In this document: positions 51,611 to 59,586 of the stretch, in pieces
How positions within the stretch are numbered: the stretch's first letter is position 1
Layout of the letters: the number at the start of each line of letters is the position of its first letter
From: Pseudomonas synxantha
Lineage (GTDB): Bacteria > Pseudomonadota > Gammaproteobacteria > Pseudomonadales > Pseudomonadaceae
Assembly: GCF_900105675.1 (NCBI RefSeq)
Contig: NZ_LT629786.1
Coordinates: 1,922,001-1,986,000 of the forward strand
Direction: 5' to 3'
Length of the DNA stretch: 64,000 bases
The notes under the pieces: model-generated
The model's input: only the letters and a program-made list of their open reading frames with translations
Database searches by the model: none
What the model was told of the DNA's origin: nothing
Position numbers and translations under genes: made by a program

Positions 51611-54040
51611 ATGGCGACGACGCTGGGCATGCAACCATTGGCGCGGGCGGTACACGCGACCGCACTGGGCCTGATCATTGCGGGTGGCGGCCTGACTTGC
51701 GCTACGCTGCTGGCCGCCGAGCAGGGCGCGCAGCAGAGCCGGGCCTATCAGGTGCCGGCCGGCAACCTGAGCAGTGCACTCTCTACCTTTGCCAGCCAGG
51801 CGGGTATCACCCTGCCGATCGAGCCTGGGATGGTGGAAGGTCTGCGCAGCCCTGGCCTGCATGCCGCCACCAGCGTGGACGATGGCCTGCAGCAACTGCT
51901 CCAGGGCACCGGCCTGCAAGCCTCGGCGCAGGGTAATGGTCTCTACGTGTTGACACCGCAGGTGGCGGATACAGCCCTGGAGCTGGGTGCGACCAGCATC
52001 ACCGGCCAAGGTCTGACAGCGACGACCGAAAACAGCGGCTCCTACACTACCGGAACCATGCAGACTGCCACAAAACTGCCCTTGAGCCTGCGCGAAACGC
52101 CGCAATCGGTCAGCGTGGTGACGCGCAAGCGCATGGATGACAAGGCCATGACCAGCATCAGCGACGTGGTCAAAAGTGCTCCGGGGCTTTTCCTGAATAA
52201 CTCTGGCGGTGCTGGGCGGCCGACGTTCAGCGCACGGGGATTCGACGTCGACAACATCATGTACGACGGTTTTCCCACCAGCTTCCTCACCTATCTGCCC
52301 AGCGGCGAGGCCAACCTGGCGATGTATGACCGGGTGGAGATCGTGCGCGGCCCCAACGGGCTGGCCCAGGGCGCCGGCAGCCCTGCGGGTGCTATCAACC
52401 TGGTGCGCAAGCGTCCCACCCCTCAATTCCAGGGCACATTCACCGGCAGTGCCGGCAGTTGGGATGATTACTCCGGTACGCTGGATGTCGGTGGCCCGCT
52501 CAATGACAGCGGCACCCTGCGGGCGCGTACCGTGGTTTCGCGGCAAGACGCCAAGAGTTTTCGCGACTCGGTGGAGAGTGACAATGATCTGTTCTACGGC
52601 GTGGTCGACGCCGACCTGAGTGAAACGACCACCCTGACTCTGGGCGGTTACCGCCAAAAGAGCCACACCAACTATATCTGGGGGGGATTGCCCATGGCCC
52701 GTGGCGGCGGTCATCTTGGACTGCCCCGCGACACCTTCCTGGGGCAGGACTGGGAATACTCGGACAATCGCACCACCGGCTATTTCGCTACCCTGGAGCA
52801 AGGCTTGCCCAATGACTGGACGCTGCGTGCGGCCGCCATGCAGTCCAAGACCGACACCGACGTGCTGGCCTCTTCGATCTGGGAATACAACCGCCGGTAT
52901 CTTTGGACGGAAGCCATGGAGCAGAAGGAAACCGGCTACGACCTGGCGCTCAGCGGCCCCTTCCAACTGCTCGGCCAACAGCATGACCTGACCCTGGGCG
53001 TCAGCAGGCGCAAGCTGGATTATCGCTCCGGCAAAGCCTGGAGCGCATACACCGACGCCGGCATCAACCCTTTTACATGGGATCCACGTGGGCATGCCAA
53101 GCCGGATTACGTCAGGGGCAGTAATGGCCTTCCTGAAACCACCACCCAGGACAGCGTGTATGCCAGCACCCGTCTGCGCTTGACTGAGCCGCTCTCGCTG
53201 ATCCTTGGTGGTCGTGTCGACTGGTATGAGTTCGACGACAGTGCAAACAGCGAAAGCAACTACAAGGTCACGCGCAATCTGACGCGCTACGCCGGCCTGG
53301 TCTATGACCTGGATACCCATCATTCGGTGTATGTCAGCTATACCGATATCTTCAAGCCGCAGAGCGAAAAAGGCGTTGATGCAAAAGCCATCGTTCCTGT
53401 CGTGGGTGAGAACTATGAAGTGGGTATCAAAGGCGAATATTTTGACGGCGCATTGAATGCCAGCATGGCGGTTTTCCAGATTGACCAGAAGAATCGCGCC
53501 CAAGAACTGACTGACGTCAAAGGCTGTGGCTCGGGCCCGGCCAGCGCCTGTTATGAAGCTGCCGGCCTGGTGCGCAGTCGCGGTATTGATATGGAAATCC
53601 AGGGCGCCCTCACCGATAACTGGCAGTTGGCAGGTGGCTACACCTACACCCAGACCCAATACGTCAGCGATGCCAATGCGGCCCGTGAGGGCGAAGACTT
53701 CGATCGCAAGAAACCGCGCCAACTGTTCAAGCTCTCGACCATCTACACCTTGCCTGGTGAGTTGCAACGTTGGCGCGTTGGCGGCGATGTCTACCAGCAA
53801 AGCCGCATCCGCACCGCGGGAGGCGCCGGTGCCACAGCCTGGAAAAACGAACAGGGCTCGTACACCGTGGTCGGTCTGGTAGCAGGCTACAAGGCCAGCG
53901 ATCAATTGGACCTGCAGATGAACCTCAACAACCTGTTCGACCGTGTGTACTACAGCAGCGTGGCCAATGGTGCCTATAGCCCGTACGACATTTATGGCGA
54001 CCCACGTAATTTGAAATTGACAGCGCGCTACAGTTTCTAG
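51611..54040 (+). CDS. TonB-dependent siderophore receptor with STN signalling domain
   Basis: 809-aa outer-membrane receptor. A signal peptide (ATALGLIIAGGGLTCATLLA) is followed by an STN domain at about residues 40-110 (SSALSTFASQAGITLPIEPG, DGLQQLLQGTGLQAS). Then comes the plug (LRETPQSVSVVTRKRMDDKA, ARGFDVDNIMYDGFP) and a 22-strand barrel ending in LKLTARYSF. The plug motifs are of the ferrichrome/ferric hydroxamate-type receptors. The STN domain would signal through the FecR/FecI pair just upstream. ATG at 51611 (with GGGGAC upstream) is chosen over 51593. Confidence 0.93.
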   Translation: MATTLGMQPLARAVHATALGLIIAGGGLTCATLLAAEQGAQQSRAYQVPAGNLSSALSTFASQAGITLPIEPGMVEGLRSPGLHAATSVDDGLQQLLQGTGLQASAQGNGLYVLTPQVADTALELGATSITGQGLTATTENSGSYTTGTMQTATKLPLSLRETPQSVSVVTRKRMDDKAMTSISDVVKSAPGLFLNNSGGAGRPTFSARGFDVDNIMYDGFPTSFLTYLPSGEANLAMYDRVEIVRGPNGLAQGAGSPAGAINLVRKRPTPQFQGTFTGSAGSWDDYSGTLDVGGPLNDSGTLRARTVVSRQDAKSFRDSVESDNDLFYGVVDADLSETTTLTLGGYRQKSHTNYIWGGLPMARGGGHLGLPRDTFLGQDWEYSDNRTTGYFATLEQGLPNDWTLRAAAMQSKTDTDVLASSIWEYNRRYLWTEAMEQKETGYDLALSGPFQLLGQQHDLTLGVSRRKLDYRSGKAWSAYTDAGINPFTWDPRGHAKPDYVRGSNGLPETTTQDSVYASTRLRLTEPLSLILGGRVDWYEFDDSANSESNYKVTRNLTRYAGLVYDLDTHHSVYVSYTDIFKPQSEKGVDAKAIVPVVGENYEVGIKGEYFDGALNASMAVFQIDQKNRAQELTDVKGCGSGPASACYEAAGLVRSRGIDMEIQGALTDNWQLAGGYTYTQTQYVSDANAAREGEDFDRKKPRQLFKLSTIYTLPGELQRWRVGGDVYQQSRIRTAGGAGATAWKNEQGSYTVVGLVAGYKASDQLDLQMNLNNLFDRVYYSSVANGAYSPYDIYGDPRNLKLTARYSF

Positions 54041-54084
54041 TGAAGCTCTTATCGCTCGATCAAGCCATTAACGGCGTGGGTGGC

Positions 54085-55212
54085 TTACCGGTCGAGGGGG
54101 AGCCTCACGCTAAATACAGTGCCCTGTTCTGCATCCGAGCTGACATCGATGGAGCCGGCATGGGATGCCACGATTTCCGAGGCAATGAAAAGGCCCAGGC
54201 CCAATCCTTCTGCGGAGCCGAGATCTGTTACCGAGCGCTGGGAGAAACGGCCCATGGGGTTGAATATGAAGGGCAGCACGTCTTCGGGTATCGCCTCGCC
54301 GCGGTTGTGCACGGTGAATACCGCGCACGCCTCCGCGGTGCCTAGCTCGACCTTGATCGGGAAGGTGGTGTCCCCATGCTCCACCGCGTTGCTGATGATG
54401 TTCGAGAAGACCTGTTCCATTCTGGCGCCATCAAATTTTCCTGAAACGGCAGTCTTCATGTCGAAAACGACATTGGCCTCAGGATGAAACGCCTGGATTT
54501 CTTCCACCACCCGCTGGCACAGCGGTGAGAGATCGATATCCGCGGTTTTTACCGGGATGCCCGGGCCCATCTGGCAACGTGTCAGGTCAAGCAGGTCGCC
54601 AACAATCCGGCTCGCTCGGCGCACACTGGTGTACATCTGGTTGGCAATTTTGTTGTCCCGGGCGCCGATGTCCTTTGAACGCCTGAGCACGTCGGCTCCC
54701 AGCAGGATCGCGCCCAGCGGCGTGCGCAGGTCGTGGCCGAGTATGCCCAGGAACACATTGCGTGATGCCTCGACCGCACGTGAATAGCTGGCGATGGACT
54801 CGGCGAGCGCCTGATCGATGGCTTCATGGAACCGGGTCATGTCGTCGACATTGATCGGCGTCCCCTCGTTGACCTGCCTCATCCATTGGCTGACCACACT
54901 GGTTCTGAGGGCGCGGTATTCCGAGACCATTTGATCAATCGTGAAACCGGCCATCAGGCGCGTCATTGCGTGGGTTTCAGCGGCGGTTTCCTGGTCATCG
55001 GCCGGAATCAGCCCTTGGGCCTTGGCGGTTTGCTCTCGCTTGGTCTGCGTGGTGCGCAAGTCGGTCACGATCGCCCGCAACATCTGCTCGGCATGATCGC
55101 GCAGCGCCACGCTATCGAGGTCCCCGCCCGGCGTCTTGATGGTTCTGGCGAAGTCTTCCCAGGCCTGCAGGATCGGTTCGAGGTGCTCAAGGATGAAGTC
55201 GGGCAGGCGCAT
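54085..55212 (-). CDS. Orphan sensor histidine kinase with RsbRD-like N-terminus
   Basis: 375-aa cytoplasmic kinase. The N-terminal about 150 residues are helical without membrane segments (LEHLEPILQAWEDFARTIKT), like the RsbR-type co-antagonist domain found in some kinases. The H-box is FLGILGHDLRTPLGAILLGA, the N-box is VFSNIISNAVEHGD and the G-box is GSAEGLGLGLFIASEIV. ACCAGGACCCCAGAC precedes the ATG at 55212. No response regulator is adjacent; the partner is unknown. It converges with the receptor gene. Confidence 0.92.
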   Translation of the reverse strand: MRLPDFILEHLEPILQAWEDFARTIKTPGGDLDSVALRDHAEQMLRAIVTDLRTTQTKREQTAKAQGLIPADDQETAAETHAMTRLMAGFTIDQMVSEYRALRTSVVSQWMRQVNEGTPINVDDMTRFHEAIDQALAESIASYSRAVEASRNVFLGILGHDLRTPLGAILLGADVLRRSKDIGARDNKIANQMYTSVRRASRIVGDLLDLTRCQMGPGIPVKTADIDLSPLCQRVVEEIQAFHPEANVVFDMKTAVSGKFDGARMEQVFSNIISNAVEHGDTTFPIKVELGTAEACAVFTVHNRGEAIPEDVLPFIFNPMGRFSQRSVTDLGSAEGLGLGLFIASEIVASHAGSIDVSSDAEQGTVFSVRLPLDR

Positions 55213-55347
55213 GTCTGGGGTCCTGGTAAGAGGCGAGGCGGGCAGAAAAGCGAGGCTGCGCAGGTAAGTATGAATGTCGGCAGTGTAGGAGGTTGTCGGT
55301 TGCTTTAATAGCTCGACCGGTGGCGGGCACTCTAGCCGCGGTCCAAC

Positions 55348-55434
55348 TGTGGGAGGAGGCTTGCCTCCGAAGGCGGCCTGACAGCCGACCTTGTGTAGAT
55401 ACCTATGGCCATCGGGGGCAAGCCCCCTCCCACA
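55348..55434. repeat. REP doublet, diverged left arm
   Basis: TGTGGGAGGAGGCTTGCCTCC on the left and GCAAGCCCCCTCCCACA on the right. The left arm has GGAGGAGG instead of GGAGGGGG, so the two arms are not fully complementary. Confidence 0.85.
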
Positions 55435-55463
55435 TTTTCACCCACGTGTGTCTGCAGCTCTAC

Positions 55464-56957
55464 TTAAGAATGAAACCTGCGCCCCAGCGCATCCAACCGC
55501 ACCGCAATCGGCGGCAGGCGTTCGCTGCTGCGGGCGAGGGTCTCGACGTCGTCGGCGGTGTTCTGGGCGATGGTTTGCACAGACTGCAAGCGTTCGACAA
55601 TTTCCAGGTTTGCCGAGGTCTGCTCGCGGGTGGTGGTGACAATGCGGCCGTTGAGTTGATCGATGTGGGCAATGTCCTGGCCCACGGCGTGGAGCATGTC
55701 CACCGCCAACTGGCTGTCTTCCACACAGCGCTCCACGCCTTCGCGGCTGGCGTGCATGGCTTCGACGGCCTGGCGGCTGCCCTGTTGCAGGCCCTCGATG
55801 ATGGTCTTGATTTCCTGGGTGGACAGGGCAGTGCGCTGGGCCAGGCTGCGCACTTCATCGGCCACCACGGCAAAGCCCCGGCCCTGTTCGCCGGCGCGGG
55901 CGGCTTCGATGGCGGCGTTGAGGGCCAACAGGTTGGTCTGGTTGGCGATGCTGCTGATCACTTCCAGCACCGAGCCGATTTGCTCGGCCTGCACGGCCAG
56001 GGATTGCACGGTGGTTTCAGTACCGTTGATGCGTGACGCCAATTGGCTGATTTCATGCTGGGCGCGACCGACGCTTTCCTGGCCGCGAACAATCTGCTGA
56101 CTGGCCTGGCCTGCGTGTTCCACCGCTTGTTCGACCTGCACCGTGATGTGGCCCATGGCGTCTTCCAGGCGCTGCATCGAACCGGTCATCTCGCCGATCT
56201 GCGCCAGTTGGTGCCGCGCACCTTTTTCCAGGGTGCCGCTGGCGGTGGCCAGTTCCTGGCCGAGTTGCCCCAGGCCGTGGGAATCGCGGGCAACGCCATC
56301 GATCAGTTGGGTGAGCTGTTGCAGGAAGTGGTCGAAACGCGTGGCCAGGGAGACTCGCGTCTTGCCTTCACCCTTGGCCGATTCCACGGTGAGCTGCGAG
56401 GTGACGGCGAGCATCTTCTCGAGCATTTCCTGGCTCTCGACCGCTTCGGCCTGGCTGTGCACCGCCAGGTAGAGCAGGGCGACGGTTTCCATCACCACGT
56501 AGAACGCATGAACGAAGATCATCGTCCAGCCGCCGTGATGCTCCATCACAAACACCGGAAAACCCTGATGTTGCAACGCGTGGAACACCAGGTGATGCGC
56601 GGCGATGGTCAGCGCCGCCACCAGGATCGGCAGCCAGTCACGGTAGAAGGTCAACACCGCCAATAATGCGAAGATGCCGAAGTGGGCTTCGATCACCCCA
56701 TGCGCCTGGTTGATGTGCAGCGCTGCCATTACCATCAGGCCGGCGCCCAGTGCGCAGCGCATCACACGGGTGCCGCCGATGACGCGGTAGAGCGCCGTCA
56801 GCACCACGCCGGTGCCGCCACCGACGATCAGCGCCTGTAGCCAGGTGTCATGCCAGAACGCCAAGCCCAGGGAGAATAGCGACATCAGCCAGATCAATGC
56901 CAGCATGATGCGGTCGGCCTTGCGGTAGTGCTCAAGAAAACGGGGGCGGACGGGCAT
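55464..56957 (-). CDS. Methyl-accepting chemotaxis protein with multi-TM His-rich sensor
   Basis: 497-aa chemoreceptor whose N-terminal about 180 residues contain five to six transmembrane helices instead of a periplasmic domain. The central part reads [18 protein letters not shown], then [19 protein letters not shown] and [15 protein letters not shown], so conserved histidines lie in the membrane part, consistent with haem or metal sensing (inference). There is no HAMP domain visible; a linker of about 50 residues leads to the signalling coiled coil with [33 protein letters not shown] precedes the ATG at 56957. Confidence 0.9.
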   Translation of the reverse strand: MPVRPRFLEHYRKADRIMLALIWLMSLFSLGLAFWHDTWLQALIVGGGTGVVLTALYRVIGGTRVMRCALGAGLMVMAALHINQAHGVIEAHFGIFALLAVLTFYRDWLPILVAALTIAAHHLVFHALQHQGFPVFVMEHHGGWTMIFVHAFYVVMETVALLYLAVHSQAEAVESQEMLEKMLAVTSQLTVESAKGEGKTRVSLATRFDHFLQQLTQLIDGVARDSHGLGQLGQELATASGTLEKGARHQLAQIGEMTGSMQRLEDAMGHITVQVEQAVEHAGQASQQIVRGQESVGRAQHEISQLASRINGTETTVQSLAVQAEQIGSVLEVISSIANQTNLLALNAAIEAARAGEQGRGFAVVADEVRSLAQRTALSTQEIKTIIEGLQQGSRQAVEAMHASREGVERCVEDSQLAVDMLHAVGQDIAHIDQLNGRIVTTTREQTSANLEIVERLQSVQTIAQNTADDVETLARSSERLPPIAVRLDALGRRFHS

Positions 56958-57102
56958 TCACTCTTACTCCATGAGGGTGGGGTGCCGAGGTCAAGCAAGC
57001 ACGCAGCGTGCCACGAAGGCCTGCCGCTGTGGAGTGAAGCAGATGTTCGGGATTTTTGCGGTTGCCAACGCTTTATCGGCAGGCCTTTTGCGGACTTTAG
57101 AA

Positions 57103-57124
57103 CGGCTGCCCGAACAGGCAGCCG
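57103..57124 (-). terminator. Hairpin downstream of second TonB receptor
   Basis: CGGCTGCC pairs with GGCAGCCG around a 6-nt loop, 16 nt after the receptor stop codon (57140, minus strand). The following T-run is short, so it may be a weak terminator. Confidence 0.5.
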
Positions 57125-57139
57125 CGGCGGCATGGACGC

Positions 57140-59293
57140 TTAGAAGCTGTACTTGGCGGTCAGCATCATGTTGCGCGGAGCACCATAGGAATCACCGCCA
57201 TAGCTCGCAGAGTTGGCAATGGCCTGATAGTACTTGCGGTCGAAGATGTTGTTGGCGTTGAGCTGCAGGTCCAGGTGCTGGTTGACCCGGTAGCCGGCCA
57301 TCAGGTCGGTGACGGCATAGCCGCCTTGCTTGAGCCGATATTGGCTGCCATCCGCCAGTGCGATGTCGTTGTACATGCGGCTCTGCCAGGAAATGTTGCC
57401 GCCCACGCGAAGTTTTTCCAGCGGGCCCTGGAAGTTGTAGCGGGTGGTCAGCTTGAACAGATGCTCCGGGGTGTCGGTGTCGAACTGCTTGTTGACCTTC
57501 TGTGGGTTGGCGTCGTCCTTGATGGTGTGGGTGCGCGCGTAGGTATAACCACCGCCGACCTGCCAGTTCTCAGTCAAGGCGCCTTGCAGTTCGAAGTCGA
57601 TGCCCTGGCTGCGGATTTCGCCCGAGGCTTGGTAGCAGGAGGCCTGCGGGCAATCCGGCACGACGATCTGTACGCCGCGGTTTTCCTGGTCGACGCGGAA
57701 CACCGCCAGGCTCGCATTCAGCGCGCCGCCCAGGTATTCGCCCTTGATACCCACTTCATAGTTCTTGCCGACAATCGGCTTGAGCGGGGTGGCGCTGGTG
57801 TTCTTTTCCTTCTGCGGTGTGAAGATATCGCTGTAGCTGACATACACCGAGTGCTGGTCGTCCAGCTCGTAGATCAGGCCGGCGTAGCGGGTGAGGTTGC
57901 GGGTGACCTTGTAGTCGCCATCGCCATCGCGGTTATCGTAGTCGTACCAGTCCAGGCGCCCGCCGAGGATCAGCTTGAGCGGGTCGGCCAGGCTCAGGCG
58001 CGTGGTCAGGTAGAAACCATCCTGGGTGGTGACGTCGCGCGCGTTGTTGGTGTGGACGAAATTCGGCTTGCCGGCATTGAGCGGCCAGTTCATGTCGTAC
58101 GGGCTGTAGTTGTGGGTGGTCATGTCGTAGATACGCTTGCTGGCGCCCACCACCAGTTCGTGGGTGCGCCCGAATGCCTGGAACGGGCCGCTGGCAAAGG
58201 CGTCGAGACCCGCCTGGTTTTCATCATAAGTGGCCTGGTACACCGTGCGGGCCAGAGTGTTGTTGGTCCAGCGCGACTGGTAGGAGCCGGAAAACAATGC
58301 ATCCTGTTCGGAATAATTGGCGTTGACCTGCAGGTTCCAGTCATTGGCCAGGCGCTGGCGCAGCTCGGCAAATACCGTGTTGATTTCCTGGTCCTTGTTC
58401 TCCCAGTCGGTGCCCGGGTTATAGGAGCGCGACAGGTTCAGGTGGTGACCATCCTGGCCGATCATCGACGAGCCCCAGAAGTAGTTGGTCTTGTCCTTCT
58501 GGTTCGAGAAACCGAGGGTAAGGCTGGTGTCTTCGCTCAGGTCGGCTTCGGTCACCGCATAGAACAGGCCGTGATCCTGCTCGGCTTTATCGATGAAACT
58601 GTTGGCATCGCGGTAGGAGGTCACGACCCGGCCGCGCCAGGTACCACTGTCGTTGAGCGGGCTGGAGGCATCGAGCTCGCCGCGGTAGTCGTCCCAGCTA
58701 CCGGCGGCACCGGTCAGGGTGACTTTCTGCTCATACAACGGCCGCTTGCGGATCAGGTTGATGGCCGCCGAAGGGTTGCCCGCGCCGGTGACCAAGCCGG
58801 TGGCGCCGCGCACCACCTCGACGCGATCGAACATCGCCAGGTTCGGCTGCGCGCCTACCGACGCGCCGTTATAGCCGCTGGGGATACCGTCATACATGAG
58901 GTTGTCGATGTCAAAACCGCGGGCGGTAAAGGCCTGGCGGCCAGGGCCGTTGGAGTAGTTCAGGAACAGCCCGGGCGTGGCGTTGACCACATCGTTGATG
59001 CTGGTCATCGCCTGGTCGTCCATGCGCTGACGGGTGATCACGGTCACGGCCTGCGGGGTTTCGCGCAGGGTCAGGGGGAGCTTGGTCGCGGTGTTCATCG
59101 AGCCAGTAGTGTACGACTCGGTGCCTTCGGTCGTTTGGCCCAGCTGTTGGCCGGAGACCTCGGTGGCGCCCAGTTCAATGGTGGCCGGTGCTTCGGCATC
59201 GGCGGCCAGGGCCGCGTGCGAGGTTGCCAGGCAGATAGCAATTGCCATCAAGCTGGGTGAAAAAACGTTGCCGCCGCGTTGTTGCACAAACAT
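57140..59293 (-). CDS. TonB-dependent siderophore receptor without STN domain
   Basis: 717-aa outer-membrane receptor. After a signal peptide (MAIAICLATSHAALA) the plug starts almost at once (LRETPQAVTVITRQRMDDQA, ARGFDIDNLMYDGIPSGYNG), followed by the barrel ending MMLTAKYSF. The STN domain of its paralogue at 51611 is absent. The two receptors share several long stretches, such as NYEVGIKGEY and GALNAS. GGGGAGCCC is upstream of the ATG at 59293; an in-frame ATG at 59356 lies inside the Fur-like site and is rejected. It probably imports a ferric hydroxamate or similar siderophore; the ligand is not readable. Confidence 0.93.
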   Translation of the reverse strand: MFVQQRGGNVFSPSLMAIAICLATSHAALAADAEAPATIELGATEVSGQQLGQTTEGTESYTTGSMNTATKLPLTLRETPQAVTVITRQRMDDQAMTSINDVVNATPGLFLNYSNGPGRQAFTARGFDIDNLMYDGIPSGYNGASVGAQPNLAMFDRVEVVRGATGLVTGAGNPSAAINLIRKRPLYEQKVTLTGAAGSWDDYRGELDASSPLNDSGTWRGRVVTSYRDANSFIDKAEQDHGLFYAVTEADLSEDTSLTLGFSNQKDKTNYFWGSSMIGQDGHHLNLSRSYNPGTDWENKDQEINTVFAELRQRLANDWNLQVNANYSEQDALFSGSYQSRWTNNTLARTVYQATYDENQAGLDAFASGPFQAFGRTHELVVGASKRIYDMTTHNYSPYDMNWPLNAGKPNFVHTNNARDVTTQDGFYLTTRLSLADPLKLILGGRLDWYDYDNRDGDGDYKVTRNLTRYAGLIYELDDQHSVYVSYSDIFTPQKEKNTSATPLKPIVGKNYEVGIKGEYLGGALNASLAVFRVDQENRGVQIVVPDCPQASCYQASGEIRSQGIDFELQGALTENWQVGGGYTYARTHTIKDDANPQKVNKQFDTDTPEHLFKLTTRYNFQGPLEKLRVGGNISWQSRMYNDIALADGSQYRLKQGGYAVTDLMAGYRVNQHLDLQLNANNIFDRKYYQAIANSASYGGDSYGAPRNMMLTAKYSF

Positions 59294-59341
59294 TGTTATA
59301 GGGCTCCCCAGAGGCCATCCGTGGCGAATAATAAATCTGTT

Positions 59342-59360
59342 GATAATTATTCTCATCAGT
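59342..59360 (-). promoter_or_regulatory. Fur box upstream of second TonB receptor
   Basis: GATAATTATTCTCATCAGT matches 13 of 19 positions of GATAATGATAATCATTATC. It lies about 50 bp before the receptor ATG at 59293. Confidence 0.6.
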
Positions 59361-59543
59361 GTGGCAGATTGAATCCGTAGGAAAAAGCCTTGGGGAAGAA
59401 TTAGTTAACGAAATTCTCCATGAGTTGCGGGCAGGCGTTTAGCCATTATTTGATGCCCGCCGGGTTTCTCCGGCGGGGCACCGTTCTGCAGTTTTCAGGC
59501 GTTCAGGGGGCCAACTTGGTAGAAATAGTTGTGCAAGGGTTAT

Positions 59544-59576
59544 GTACCGCAGTGGCTCTCGTACACACTGCGGTAC
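59544..59576. terminator. Hairpin near autotransporter 3' end
   Basis: GTACCGCAGTG pairs with CACTGCGGTAC (11-nt loop), 11 nt beyond the autotransporter stop (59587). There is no clear T-run. Confidence 0.45.
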
Positions 59577-59586
59577 AAAGATCGCC

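Noticed and set aside
51191..53905. 904-residue open frame opposite the first TonB receptor
   Set aside because: High-G+C shadow of a certain gene; the composition is typical of antisense frames (Gln/Ala/Val/His rich without motifs). The same applies to 57275-59260 opposite the second receptor.
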